Made by a program: the position numbers and the translations under genes. The notes under the pieces were generated by a model. The model was not told the origin of the DNA. It saw only the letters and a list, made by a program, of their open reading frames with translations, and made no database searches. This document shows, one piece after another, positions 17,855-26,953 of a DNA stretch of 64,000 bases (its first letter is position 1; every line of letters begins with the position of its first letter). Origin of the DNA: Allorhizobium sonneratiae (GTDB lineage: Bacteria; Pseudomonadota; Alphaproteobacteria; Rhizobiales; Rhizobiaceae); assembly GCF_023700755.1 (NCBI RefSeq), contig NZ_JAMKOJ010000003.1, positions 248,001 to 312,000 on the forward strand. The letters run 5' to 3'.

Positions 17855-17979
17855 GGTAAGCTTGCCTTTCTTGCTTTTGTCGTCACCCGGCAGCGGCGCC
17901 AAGCCTCAACGACTGCTCCTGATCGGCCGGGGCCAAAGCAAGAAAAGCGTTTTCCGAGACGGTCGAGAGCGGAGACACG

Positions 17980-18032
17980 GGAGGCCGGATCGCTTGTCGA
18001 TCCTGTCGGCAGAACAAGTCTGCCGGCCCTCC
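17980..18032 (-). promoter_or_regulatory. Structured leader of rpsF-rpsR (possible S6:S18 autoregulatory element)
   Basis: Three stems can be drawn. An outer stem pairs 17980-17986 (GGAGGCC) with 18025-18032 (GGCCCTCC), with one bulge. A hairpin GGATC/GATCC lies at 17987-18003, and a hairpin CGGCAGA/TCTGCCG at 18007-18025. Such a three-way arrangement well upstream of rpsF would suit feedback by the S6:S18 complex, known for rpsF leaders in several phyla. The match to the known motif was not tested. Confidence 0.4.
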
Positions 18033-18074
18033 GTTCAGCCACCAGCCGAATGACCGGGTGTTGTGAACGGGGCG

Positions 18075-18102
18075 CTTATAGAGGTTTTTGACGGAAAGGC
18101 AA
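18075..18102 (-). promoter_or_regulatory. Candidate promoter of rpsF
   Basis: On the minus strand TTGCCT (18102-18097) and TATAAG (18080-18075) are separated by 16 bases, close to a housekeeping promoter. It implies a leader of about 210 bases before the rpsF ATG, containing the stem structures at 17980-18032. Confidence 0.45.
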
Positions 18103-18119
18103 GGTGCAAACGGCAAAAA

Positions 18120-19028
18120 TCAACCGATGCGCAGAACAGTCTGCCCCTGATCCGTGGTGAAATGCCAGGACGGCGCTGATCCGGTCTGGTCCTTGCCGGT
18201 CAGCGATACGGTGATGCTGTCGCTCGATCCCTTGAAGGTGAGTGTCAGCTTGCCGTTTGCCGTCGAGACCATGGCGTCGTCTGCCGTATAGCCGCTGAGG
18301 CGGATCGACAAGGCGCCGTCGGTTGTGACCTTGTCCTTGCCGTCGCCTGCGGCAAAGCCAAGCTCGGCCAAGGGGTTAGTGCCTGTCTGATGAATGTCGA
18401 TGACATCGTCGCCTGTGCCGCCGCTGGCAAAAATCCGGTTGCCTTCGAGATACAGCGTGTCATTGCCCGCGCCGCCATCGATGCCGATCAGCGCCTGACC
18501 CGAGGCCTTGATCGTGTCGTTTCCCTCGCCGCCCTGAATGCCCATCAAAAGCGTGCCGATGAACTGCATGTCGTCATCGCCGGCACCGCCGTCGATATCG
18601 GTGATCGCGCGCGCCTGGGCCTTGATTGTGTCCTTGCCGTCGCCGGTCGAAACGGCATTCACTGCACCCGCCTTGACCGTCAGGCTGTCATCGCCGGCGC
18701 CGGTTTCGACATCGAAAAGGCCACGGGCGGAAAAGGTCAGGCTGTCGTTTCCGTCCGTGCCGGAAGCCGTGGTAACATAGCCGAGGCGTTCATCCACCGT
18801 GGCACTGTTGCCGCTGCCATCCGGTCCGCTCAGGCTCAAAATGGCGATGATGCGCGAGAGCGCCCGCTGGCCAGCCGTTTCTGTTGTTGCGGATCTGTCT
18901 TCTGCGGAGAAGGACGAAGAGGATGACACGCTTGCGGCCGGGCGCGCAAAAAGGGTTTCGGCATAGCGTGCCGCATTGGGATTGAGATAAAAGCTGTTGA
19001 TGCTGGTCATGCGTCCCATTGTGTTCAT
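18120..19028 (-). CDS. RTX-like calcium-binding repeat protein
   Basis: A 302-residue protein whose middle (about residues 100-230) is a run of glycine/aspartate-rich repeats such as GGAGDDDMQF, GGEGNDTIKA, GGAGNDTLYL and GGTGDDVIDI, the hemolysin-type beta-roll that binds calcium. The N-terminal 80 residues are Ser/Ala-rich with no signal peptide, and the C-terminal 50 residues form a small unknown domain. RTX proteins are usually exported by type I systems through a C-terminal signal; no such transporter is nearby. Three in-frame ATGs (19028, 19019, 19010) make the start uncertain. Function is not predictable; a secreted or surface protein is likely. Confidence 0.7.
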   Translation of the reverse strand: MNTMGRMTSINSFYLNPNAARYAETLFARPAASVSSSSSFSAEDRSATTETAGQRALSRIIAILSLSGPDGSGNSATVDERLGYVTTASGTDGNDSLTFSARGLFDVETGAGDDSLTVKAGAVNAVSTGDGKDTIKAQARAITDIDGGAGDDDMQFIGTLLMGIQGGEGNDTIKASGQALIGIDGGAGNDTLYLEGNRIFASGGTGDDVIDIHQTGTNPLAELGFAAGDGKDKVTTDGALSIRLSGYTADDAMVSTANGKLTLTFKGSSDSITVSLTGKDQTGSAPSWHFTTDQGQTVLRIG

Positions 19029-19183
19029 CGCCCTATATTATTTCATTATATAAGACATACAGAAAATGGCGAATGCGAATGGGTGGCACGGTAAGCGATG
19101 CGTTAACGAGGGCGGTTCCCTGGCTTTTTCTGCATATGGTCAGCGCCCTGCTTGAGAGGCCTGTGCCAAATATCATGCCCCGG

Positions 19184-19284
19184 CTACAGCGCCGTGCGCC
19201 ATATATAGCGCACGGCGCTGTAGCACTTTAAATTTGCTGCATAATTTTATCCTTAAATCGATTCCGATTTAAGGAATTATGCAG
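19184..19284 (+). repeat. RIME-like bipartite element, copy B
   Basis: Two palindromes occur in tandem: CTACAGCGCCGTGCGC... with its complement at 19184-19222, and CTGCATAATT...AATTATGCAG at 19237-19284, joined by a 14-base linker. The same pair occurs at 27707-27810, 41791-41893 and, inverted, 48146-48250. It resembles Rhizobium intergenic mosaic elements. Confidence 0.75.
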
Positions 19285-19319
19285 TAAGGCAGGGGCATGA
19301 TGGGGGGGATGCGAGACGA

Positions 19320-20363
19320 TCAGATCGGCATCGGATAGCGCCGGTGAATATCGGCAATGCCCTTCATCACGGTATCGGACAGTGTCACATCGGCTGCGCC
19401 GATATCGGTCTGAAGCTGCTCCATTGTCGTCGCGCCGATGATGACCGAAGCCATGAAGGGCCGTGTCAGGCAGAAAGCCAGCGCCATCTGGCTGGGATCG
19501 AGGCCGTGCTCTTTCGCCAGATCGACATAGGCGCGGGTCGCCTCCTGCTGATGCGGCGTCAGCCGCCCGCCGAGATTGCCGTTGATTGAGCCGCGCGAAC
19601 CGGCAGGCACAGCGCCACCCAGATATTTGCCGCTCAAGATACCGGCGGCAAGCGGCGAATAGGCCAGAAGCCCGACCTCTTCATGATGAGACAGTTCCGC
19701 CAGATCGAGATCGTAAGGCCGGTAGAGCAGATTATATTCGTTCTGGATGCTGGCGACGCGCGGCAGGCCTTTTTTCTCGGCGATGGAGAGGAATGTCTGC
19801 GTGCCCCAGCAGGTTTCGTTGGAAAGGCCGATGGCGCGGATTTTCCCGGCCTTGACGCAGTCCTCAAGCGCTTCGAGCTTTTCGGTGATCTCGTCGAGCA
19901 CCTGGTTGCGATCCTGATTCGACGGATCATAGCCCCAGACACCGCGGAAATGATAATGGCCGCGATTGGGCCAGTGGATCTGGTAGAGATCGATATAATC
20001 GGTGTTGAGGCGGCTCAGGCTTGCATCCACAGCCTGACGGATGGTGTCGGCATTGATCGGTGCGCCGCCGCGGATATAATCGCGACCGGCACCCGCCACC
20101 TTGGTTGCCAGCACGATATCGTCACGCTTGCCGCGCGCCGCAATCCAGCGGCCGATAATCTTTTCGGTGTCGGTATAGGTGTCGGCAGACAATGGCGTCG
20201 TCGGGTAAAGTTCGGCGGTGTCAAAGAAATTCACACCCTTTTCAAGGGCGTAATCCATCTGTTGAAAGGCTTCCGCCTCGCTGTTCTGGCTGCCCCAGGT
20301 CATGGTGCCGAGGCAGATTTCGGAAACGGAAATATCCGTTCGGCCAAGTTGCTTATATTTCAT
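19320..20363 (-). CDS. Aldo/keto reductase (Tas-like)
   Basis: A 347-residue NADPH-dependent oxidoreductase with the aldo/keto reductase barrel. The start MKYKQLGRTDISVSEICLGT, the catalytic Asp and Tyr in VNFFDTAELYP (about residues 46-56), the Lys in VLATKVAG, and DYIDLYQIHWPNR match the E. coli Tas subfamily. The C-terminal cofactor-binding region is VIIGATTMEQLQ. The ATG at 20363 is preferred over 20378, since the four extra codons are not conserved. It stands alone; the physiological substrate is unknown. Confidence 0.9.
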   Translation of the reverse strand: MKYKQLGRTDISVSEICLGTMTWGSQNSEAEAFQQMDYALEKGVNFFDTAELYPTTPLSADTYTDTEKIIGRWIAARGKRDDIVLATKVAGAGRDYIRGGAPINADTIRQAVDASLSRLNTDYIDLYQIHWPNRGHYHFRGVWGYDPSNQDRNQVLDEITEKLEALEDCVKAGKIRAIGLSNETCWGTQTFLSIAEKKGLPRVASIQNEYNLLYRPYDLDLAELSHHEEVGLLAYSPLAAGILSGKYLGGAVPAGSRGSINGNLGGRLTPHQQEATRAYVDLAKEHGLDPSQMALAFCLTRPFMASVIIGATTMEQLQTDIGAADVTLSDTVMKGIADIHRRYPMPI

Positions 20364-20567
20364 AAGATCACGTCTCAAAGTTGATTGTTGGTGAAAGACA
20401 GTCGGGAGGACGGGCGCAATTTAGGCCGAAATTGACAGGAAACAAGTCACTGGAATTGCTTATATAGAGCGCTCTTGCCCTTTTGTTCGCCTGCTCGAAG
20501 GCGCCCATGACTTGACTCCGCCAGTGACTTTGTGGATTGAAGCGTTAAAAATTCAAGGGAGTACCCG

Positions 20568-21512
20568 ATGGGTGTGGCATTTACATTTCCGGGCCAGGGC
20601 AGCCAGGCTGTCGGAATGGGCAAGGATCTGGCGGAAACTTTTGATGTGGCACGCGCCGTTTTCGAGGAAGTTGACGAGGCGCTTGGACAGAAGCTGTCAG
20701 ATGTGATGTGGAACGGCACGGCGGAAGACCTGACGCTGACGGCCAATGCCCAGCCTGCCCTGATGGCCGTATCCATGGCTGTGCTGAAGGTGATGGAATC
20801 CCAGGGCTTTGCCCTGACCAGCCGCTGTTCCTATGTTGCCGGTCACTCGCTCGGTGAATATTCCGCGCTCTGTGCGGCAGGTAGCCTGTCGCTTGCTGAT
20901 ACGGCGAAGCTTTTGCGCATTCGCGGCAATGCCATGCAAAATGCTGTTCCGGTGGGACAAGGGGCGATGGCTGCCATTCTCGGCCTGGAGCATGACGATG
21001 TCGAGGCGGTGTGCAAGCAGGCGCTTGAGGCTGGTCCGGTGCAGATCGCCAATGACAATGGCGGTGGCCAATTGGTGATTTCCGGCGCAAAAGCCGCCGT
21101 CGAAGCGGCTGCTGCTCTCGCCAGCGAAAAAGGCGCCAAACGCGCCATCATGTTGCCGGTTTCGGCGCCTTTTCATTCGGCGCTGATGGCGCCCGCTGCA
21201 GAGGCGATGGCCGAGGCGCTGGCGCAGGTAAAGATGCAGGCGCCCTGTGTGCCGCTGATTGCCAATGTGCGCGCCGCCCCCGTGAGCGATCCCGATGAGA
21301 TCCGGGCGCTTCTGGTGGAACAGGTCACGGGTCAGGTCCGTTGGCGCGAAACGGTGGAATGGTTCGGTCGCAACGCCGTTTCCGTTCTTTATGAAATTGG
21401 TGCGGGCAAGGTGCTGACCGGTCTCGTACGCCGTATCGACAAGAATATCACCGGAACGGCCGTTAATTCGCCTGCCGATATCGAAGCGGCCTTGACGGCG
21501 CTTCTGGCGTGA
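20568..21512 (+). CDS. fabD: Malonyl-CoA:ACP transacylase FabD
   Basis: Transfers malonyl from CoA to acyl carrier protein, feeding type II fatty-acid synthesis. The 314-residue protein begins AFTFPGQGSQAVGMG and has the nucleophile Ser94 in AGHSLGEYSA and His203 in VSAPFHSALM. A strong AAGGGAG ribosome site precedes the ATG. It is first in the fabD-fabG-acpP-fabF cluster. Confidence 0.97.
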   Translation: MGVAFTFPGQGSQAVGMGKDLAETFDVARAVFEEVDEALGQKLSDVMWNGTAEDLTLTANAQPALMAVSMAVLKVMESQGFALTSRCSYVAGHSLGEYSALCAAGSLSLADTAKLLRIRGNAMQNAVPVGQGAMAAILGLEHDDVEAVCKQALEAGPVQIANDNGGGQLVISGAKAAVEAAAALASEKGAKRAIMLPVSAPFHSALMAPAAEAMAEALAQVKMQAPCVPLIANVRAAPVSDPDEIRALLVEQVTGQVRWRETVEWFGRNAVSVLYEIGAGKVLTGLVRRIDKNITGTAVNSPADIEAALTALLA

Positions 21513-21540
21513 CCATTTCCACAAGACAAGGATCATCGCG

Positions 21541-22278
21541 ATGTTTGATTTGACTGGCCGCAAGGCTCTCGTGACGGGTGCGACCGGTGGCATTGGCGAA
21601 GAGATCGCCAGAACCCTTCATGCCCGGGGCGCTGTCGTTGGCCTGCATGGCACTCGGGCCGAAAAGCTTGAGGCGCTGGCCGCCGAGCTTGGTGAGCGGG
21701 TGAAGATTTTCCCGGCCAATCTGGCCGACCGCGATGCGGTCAAGGCGCTTGGCGAAAAGGCCGAAGCCGAGCTTGAGGGTGTCGATATTCTCGTCAACAA
21801 TGCTGGCATCACCAAGGACGGCCTGTTCGTGCGCATGTCCGACGCCGATTGGGACAGCGTTCTCGAAGTCAATCTGACGGCGACCTTTCGCCTGACGCGC
21901 GAGTTGACCCATCCGATGATGCGCCGCCGCTATGGCCGCATCATCAACATCACCTCGATTGTCGGCGTGACGGGCAATCCGGGCCAGGCCAATTACTGCG
22001 CCTCCAAGGCGGGCATGATCGGTTTCAGCAAATCGCTGGCCCAGGAGATTGCCGCCCGCAATGTGACGGTCAACTGCGTCGCTCCCGGCTTCATCGAGAG
22101 CGCGATGACCGGAAAGCTGAACGACAAGCAAAAAGAGACTATCATGGGGGCCATTCCCATGAAACGCATGGGAACGGGAGCGGAAATCGCTGCTGCCGTT
22201 CTCTATCTGGCCTCCTCTGAGGCAAGCTATGTCACCGGCCAGACACTGCATGTGAATGGCGGCATGGCGATGATCTGA
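21541..22278 (+). CDS. fabG: 3-oxoacyl-ACP reductase FabG
   Basis: Reduces 3-oxoacyl-ACP with NADPH in the elongation cycle. This is a 245-residue short-chain dehydrogenase: the nucleotide-binding TGATGGIGE is at residues 12-20, NNAG at 86-89, and the catalytic Ser139, Tyr152 and Lys156 (YCASK). AAGGA precedes the start. It lies 28 bases after fabD. Confidence 0.97.
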   Translation: MFDLTGRKALVTGATGGIGEEIARTLHARGAVVGLHGTRAEKLEALAAELGERVKIFPANLADRDAVKALGEKAEAELEGVDILVNNAGITKDGLFVRMSDADWDSVLEVNLTATFRLTRELTHPMMRRRYGRIINITSIVGVTGNPGQANYCASKAGMIGFSKSLAQEIAARNVTVNCVAPGFIESAMTGKLNDKQKETIMGAIPMKRMGTGAEIAAAVLYLASSEASYVTGQTLHVNGGMAMI

Positions 22279-22548
22279 AAGAGGCCGAATCGGCTTAAAC
22301 GAGTGAGGGACAAGGGGCAAGTCTTCCATTTTGAGACTTTCCGGCGGCCTGAAACCATGTTAATCGGGCGAGGACTGTGAGCCGTTGTTCCGGATGCGGA
22401 AGGCCCGGTCCTGGCGAAGGGCGCAGAAAAACGCTTGAAAAGCCGGTTCAACGGAATTGCCGGTGGCCACCAATGGTCCATCGGTTCAATAAGGGTGGGA
22501 TGTTGTCAAAGCGTCCCTTTTCAAGACAAGAGGTCGAGGAAAACCGAC

Positions 22549-22785
22549 ATGAGCGATATTGCAGAACGCGTGAAGAAGATCGTTGTTGACCACCTGGGCG
22601 TGGAAGCAGACAAAGTTGTCGAAGGCGCAAGTTTCATTGATGATCTTGGTGCGGATTCGCTGGATACGGTGGAACTCGTCATGGCTTTCGAAGAAGAATT
22701 CGGCGTGGAAATTCCCGATGACGCTGCTGACTCCATCCTCACGGTTGGCGATGCGGTGAAGTTCATCGAGAAGGCCCAGGGCTGA
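22549..22785 (+). CDS. acpP: Acyl carrier protein
   Basis: The 78-residue carrier of growing acyl chains, also used for lipid A and phospholipid synthesis. The phosphopantetheine attachment site is Ser37 in [10 protein letters not shown], and the acidic recognition helix follows. [12 protein letters not shown] is the rhizobial start; the frame is open upstream to 22435 but that part is untranslated leader. The 270-base gap before it suggests its own promoter and high expression. Confidence 0.98.
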   Translation: MSDIAERVKKIVVDHLGVEADKVVEGASFIDDLGADSLDTVELVMAFEEEFGVEIPDDAADSILTVGDAVKFIEKAQG

Positions 22786-22995
22786 TCTCAAGGCTGATTT
22801 TCAGTCATCCGGTTGCGGAGCGGGTTTTCCTGCTCCGCAAAGGTCCGCTTTCCCGGTCCTGTGTCTGAAGCGGTGATGCATGGTTTTGAAGAAGAAACCA
22901 GCTCACTTGAAGTTGTGATGCATATCCTGAGGTGACGCCTTGGGTGTTTTGCCGGATATGCTCTGTTGTCGATATTTTGCGGGGTTTGTTGGCGC

Positions 22996-24258
22996 ATGAG
23001 GCGTGTCGTTATCACCGGTACCGGCATGGTATCACCCTTGGGTTGCGGTTCTGAACTGACCTGGGCCAATCTTCTTGCTGGTCAGAGCGCCGCACGCAGA
23101 ATTACCGAATTCGAGGTCGATGATCTTGCGGCTCAGATTGCCTGCCGCATTCCCTTTGGCGACGGGTCGAATGGCACCTTCAATGCCGACGACTGGATGG
23201 AGCCTAAGGAGCAGCGCAAGGTCGATGCTTTCATCATTTATGCCATGGCGGCTGCCGATATGGCCCTGGCCGATGCCGGCTGGAAGCCGGAAACCGATGA
23301 GGACCAGATTGCCACAGGCGTGATGATCGGCTCCGGCATTGGTGGCATCGAGGGCATTGTTGAGGCTGGTTACACCCTGCGCGACAAGGGGCCACGCCGG
23401 GTTTCCCCTTTTTTCATTCCCGGTCGTCTGATCAATCTTGCCTCCGGCCAGGTCTCCATCCGCCATAAGCTGCGCGGTCCTAATCACGCGGTTGTGACCG
23501 CCTGCTCCACCGGCGCGCATGCCATCGGTGACGCCAGCCGTCTGATCGCGCTGGGCGATGCTGATGTCATGGTGGCTGGCGGTGCCGAATCGCCGATCAA
23601 TCGTATTTCCATTGCCGGATTTGCCGCCTGCAAGGCGCTCTCCACGCAGCATAACGACAGTCCGGAAAAGGCATCGCGTCCCTATGACCGTGACCGTGAC
23701 GGTTTCGTCATGGGGGAAGGGGCCGGTATCGTGGTTCTGGAAGAGTTGGAACATGCCAAGGCGCGTGGGGCGAAAATTCTGGCCGAGGTCGTGGGATATG
23801 GCTTATCGGGTGATGCCTACCATATCACCGCACCCTCGGAAACGGGCGAGGGCGCCTATCGCTGCATGGCCATGGCCCTGAAGCGCGCCGGAGTGACGCC
23901 GGACGATATCGATTATATCAACTCGCACGGTACATCGACTATGGCCGATACGATCGAGCTTGGCGCGGTTGAGCGGCTTGTCGGTGATGCGGCGCCGAAA
24001 ATTTCCATGTCCTCGACCAAGTCGGCTATTGGCCATCTTCTTGGTGCAGCCGGTGCGGTTGAGACGATCTTTGCCGCCTTCAGCATTCGTGATGGCATCG
24101 TGCCGCCGACGCTCAATCTCGACAACCCGGATGTGGAAACGAAGATCGATCTGGTGCCGCACAAGGCGCGCAAACGTGATGTGAAGGTGGCGCTGTCGAA
24201 TTCCTTCGGCTTTGGCGGCACCAATGCATCGCTGGTGCTGCGCCGTTACGAAGCGTGA
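22996..24258 (+). CDS. fabF: 3-oxoacyl-ACP synthase II FabF
   Basis: A condensing enzyme that elongates acyl-ACP, 420 residues. The catalytic triad is Cys170 in VVTACSTGAH, His311 in NSHGTSTMAD and His347 in SAIGHLLGAAG. The ATG at 22996 gives MRRVVITGTGMVSPLG, the standard start; an ATG at 22966 in frame is ignored. It follows acpP by 210 bases. Confidence 0.97.
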   Translation: MRRVVITGTGMVSPLGCGSELTWANLLAGQSAARRITEFEVDDLAAQIACRIPFGDGSNGTFNADDWMEPKEQRKVDAFIIYAMAAADMALADAGWKPETDEDQIATGVMIGSGIGGIEGIVEAGYTLRDKGPRRVSPFFIPGRLINLASGQVSIRHKLRGPNHAVVTACSTGAHAIGDASRLIALGDADVMVAGGAESPINRISIAGFAACKALSTQHNDSPEKASRPYDRDRDGFVMGEGAGIVVLEELEHAKARGAKILAEVVGYGLSGDAYHITAPSETGEGAYRCMAMALKRAGVTPDDIDYINSHGTSTMADTIELGAVERLVGDAAPKISMSSTKSAIGHLLGAAGAVETIFAAFSIRDGIVPPTLNLDNPDVETKIDLVPHKARKRDVKVALSNSFGFGGTNASLVLRRYEA

Positions 24259-24524
24259 GCCAATAAAGGCGGCGTCCTGCCGCCTCCAGCTTTTCCCTTG
24301 GGTCGCCCGGACTTTGTGCTGATAGGCGCGATGAACCTGCTGGCATGGCCATATGCAAACGGTCTGCTGCAATGAATGTAACATCGGATGTGCCAGAACC
24401 GGTGTCTCTTGTCCGGGTGCCTGCTTCAGGTTTTGCGCATTGCGATGACTGAAGTCAGGGCCTGACCCGCTTTCGCCGCATTGTCGATTCAAAAGGCTGC
24501 GAAAGCTGAACAGAAGGAGAGCCG

Positions 24525-25733
24525 GTGAGCGAGAAGATTGATGAGCGGGAGACGGATGCTGCTGGACATGCCGCATCTCAACCGCAATCCCCCCTTGTTC
24601 CCAAATCACCGAACGAAGCCCTGCGACCGGAAAAAGTGCCGGAACCGCCGCGCCGCTCACGCCATGCTCATAGTCAGCTGGTGACATTCCTGAATTTTGT
24701 CATGACGCTGGTGATTTTTGCCGTGGTGCTGGCCATAGGCGGTTTTTATTACGCCCTGAGCGTCTTTCAGGCGACGGGTCCCTTGAAGACCAATGCCGAC
24801 TTCATCGTGCGCAACGGTGCGGGCATGACTGAAATTGCAGCCAGCCTCGAACGCAACGGTATCATTTCCGATGCGCGCATCTTCCGCTATGTCGGTGGTA
24901 CCTATCTCGGTGAGGGCAAGACGCTCAAGGCTGGCGAATATGAGATCAAGGCCGGGTCTTCGATGAAAGATGTTCTCGATCTTTTGCAATCGGGAAAATC
25001 GATTCTTTATGCGGTGACCTTTCCCGAAGGCTTCACGGTCAAGCAGATGTTCGACAAGCTTGCCGCCGATCCGATGCTGGAAGGTGATTTGCCAAAGGTG
25101 CTGCCTCCTGAAGGCAGTCTGCGTCCCGATACCTATAAATTCACCAGGGGCACTCAGCGTCAGGATATTGTCGATCAGATGCTGGCGGCCCAGAAGAAGC
25201 TGGTGCAGGAAATCTGGACCAATCGCGCCGCCGACCTCAAGCTGAAGTCGCCGGAGGAACTGGTGACGCTGGCTTCCATTGTGGAAAAAGAAACCGGCAA
25301 GGATGATGAGCGGGCTCATGTCGCCTCGGTCTTTCTCAACCGGCTCGAAAAGGGCATGCGTCTGCAATCCGACCCCACGGTGATTTACGGCCTGTTCGGC
25401 GGTGATGGCAAGCCTGCCGACCGGCCGATCTATCAGTCTGACCTGCAAAAACAGACGCCTTACAACACCTATCTGATCAAGGGGCTGCCGCCGGGGCCGA
25501 TCTGCAATCCGGGGCGCGCTGCCCTTGAAGCCGTCGCCAATCCCTGGCGGACGAAGGATCTTTATTTCGTTGCCGATGGTACGGGTGGGCATGTCTTTGC
25601 TGCCACCTTGCAGGAGCACAATGCCAATGTTCGGCAATGGCGAAAGCTCCAGGCCGAGCAGGGGAAGAATGATGACACGACCGGCGATGTCGTGCCAGAC
25701 CCGGAAAGCGTGCCTGTGCCGCAACAGAAGTGA
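24525..25733 (+). CDS. mltG: Endolytic peptidoglycan transglycosylase MltG
   Basis: Cleaves nascent glycan strands in the periplasm and may end glycan chains. The 402-residue protein has a cytoplasmic Pro-rich tail, one membrane helix at about residues 53-78, a LysM-like segment and the YceG catalytic domain. The catalytic Glu is expected at 254 in SIVEKETG, and SDPTVIYGL follows. It starts with GTG behind AGAAGGAGAG. Linkage to fabF is usual in proteobacteria. Confidence 0.95.
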   Translation: MSEKIDERETDAAGHAASQPQSPLVPKSPNEALRPEKVPEPPRRSRHAHSQLVTFLNFVMTLVIFAVVLAIGGFYYALSVFQATGPLKTNADFIVRNGAGMTEIAASLERNGIISDARIFRYVGGTYLGEGKTLKAGEYEIKAGSSMKDVLDLLQSGKSILYAVTFPEGFTVKQMFDKLAADPMLEGDLPKVLPPEGSLRPDTYKFTRGTQRQDIVDQMLAAQKKLVQEIWTNRAADLKLKSPEELVTLASIVEKETGKDDERAHVASVFLNRLEKGMRLQSDPTVIYGLFGGDGKPADRPIYQSDLQKQTPYNTYLIKGLPPGPICNPGRAALEAVANPWRTKDLYFVADGTGGHVFAATLQEHNANVRQWRKLQAEQGKNDDTTGDVVPDPESVPVPQQK

Positions 25734-25764
25734 GGCCGATCAGGCATCAGCTAGAGCAGTTCCA

Positions 25765-25793
25765 GGAAAAGTGTGAAACGGTTTTCCGTCTGG
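25765..25793 (+). repeat. GAAAAGTGTGAA-type intergenic repeat, copy 2
   Basis: GGAAAAGTGTGAAACGGTTT and following bases match copy 1 (10157-10184, opposite strand) and the triple array at 38441-38584. Confidence 0.75.
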
Positions 25794-25870
25794 TAAGACG
25801 TAATAACAAACAGTGAGAGCTTTTCAGTGTTACACAAAAACGCTGAAAAGTTCTCATTTTTGTTTTTTGC

Positions 25871-25921
25871 CGCGTAGACGCAGTCGTTTTATTGAGACAA
25901 GGAAACGCAACATGCTTTGAT
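25871..25921 (+). repeat. 54-bp hairpin repeat, degenerate copy 2
   Basis: Contains GTCGTTTTATTGAGACAAGG then AAACGCAACATGCTTTGA. Compared with copies 1 and 3 the right arm is decayed (GGAAACG for AATAAAACG). Confidence 0.6.
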
Positions 25922-25928
25922 TGCCGGT

Positions 25929-25976
25929 GACTGTAGAATGGCTTAAACCGATTGTGGATTAAGCCATTCTACAGTC
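25929..25976. repeat. Perfect 18-bp inverted repeat
   Basis: GACTGTAGAATGGCTTAA at 25929-25946 is exactly complemented at 25959-25976, with a 12-base loop. No T-run follows, so it is more like a repeat or a cruciform than a terminator. Confidence 0.7.
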
Positions 25977-26059
25977 GGTTTATCAGAGTGCATGTGCATT
26001 AAGCGCCATTGAAAAGTGTAGAGCGCGCGATGCGGCAGAATGCAGGGAGATCGAAACGG

Positions 26060-26950
26060 ATGACTGTGCAGTCGATGACGGGATTTGCCAGAGCAGAGGG
26101 CATGGCAGCGGGCTGCCGTTTTGTCTGGGAACTGCGCTCGGTCAATGGCAAGGGGCTCGATATCCGTCTGCGTTTGCCCTCAGGTTATGAGGGGCTGGAA
26201 AGTGCGGTCAGGACGAGACTGTCCCATCATCTGGCGCGTGGCAATCTGCAGGTCAGTCTAAGCCTGAGCATGTCCGAAAATCGCGTCGAAGCCGTGATCA
26301 ACGAGGATGCGCTGGCGGCGGTGCTGGCCCTGCGTACGCGGCTCGGACCGGAAGTGATCGCCACAGGTCCTATGTCTCTCGACAGCTTTCTGTCCATCCG
26401 CGGTCTGGTCGAGTTTCGCGAGGCTGAAGAGGGGCCAGACATCATCAGCGAGCGCAATGCTGCGCTTCTCGATGGCCTTGACCTTGCCGCCAAGTCTCTG
26501 GTCGCCATGCGGCAGACAGAAGGGCAGGCGTTGAAGACGGTTTTGCTGGGCCATGTCGAGACCATCGAGCGGCTGGCGCGAACCGTGGAAGCCGATCCTT
26601 CACGTCAGCCCGAAGAAATTGCCCGCAAGCTCGCCGGGCAGATTGCCGCCCTGATACAGACAGGCGCTTCGCTCGATCGGGAGCGTCTTCATGCCGAGGC
26701 CGCTCTGCTGGCCACCAAGGCCGATCTCAGAGAAGAAATCGACCGGCTGATTGCCCATGGCCAGGCGGCCCGGGATCTGTTGTCGGTGGGGGGGCCGGTG
26801 GGACGGAAGCTTGATTTTCTGGCCCAGGAATTTAACAGGGAAAGCAATACAATCTGCTCGAAATCCAACAGTGCCGCCGTCACGGCTGCCGGGATAGAAT
26901 TGAAAGTGGTCATCGATCAGTTTCGTGAGCAAGTCCAAAATCTGGAGTGA
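26060..26950 (+). CDS. yicC: YicC family endoribonuclease
   Basis: A 296-residue protein of the YicC/YloC family, reported as an RNA-cleaving enzyme in other bacteria. It begins VQSMTGFARAEG, has ELRSVNGKGLDIRLRLP at about residues 27-43, and ends with the DUF1732 motif around GRKLDFLAQEFNRESNTICS. The ATG at 26060 follows GGGAGA at good spacing; upstream in-frame ATGs lack conservation. It is 3 bases from gmk, as in many proteobacteria. Confidence 0.92.
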   Translation: MTVQSMTGFARAEGMAAGCRFVWELRSVNGKGLDIRLRLPSGYEGLESAVRTRLSHHLARGNLQVSLSLSMSENRVEAVINEDALAAVLALRTRLGPEVIATGPMSLDSFLSIRGLVEFREAEEGPDIISERNAALLDGLDLAAKSLVAMRQTEGQALKTVLLGHVETIERLARTVEADPSRQPEEIARKLAGQIAALIQTGASLDRERLHAEAALLATKADLREEIDRLIAHGQAARDLLSVGGPVGRKLDFLAQEFNRESNTICSKSNSAAVTAAGIELKVVIDQFREQVQNLE

Positions 26951-26953
26951 TCG

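Larger units (their letters stand above)
25734..26059. other. mltG-yicC gap with three stacked repeats
   Basis: This 326-base gap contains no gene. In order it holds a GAAAAGTGTGAA-type repeat (25765-25793), a degenerate copy of the 54-bp hairpin element (25871-25921) and a perfect 18-bp inverted repeat (25929-25946 with 25959-25976). Confidence 0.7.

Noticed and set aside
22435-22548. Upstream extension of acyl carrier protein
   Set aside because: AcpP is about 78 residues in all relatives; the extra 38 residues are leader sequence.
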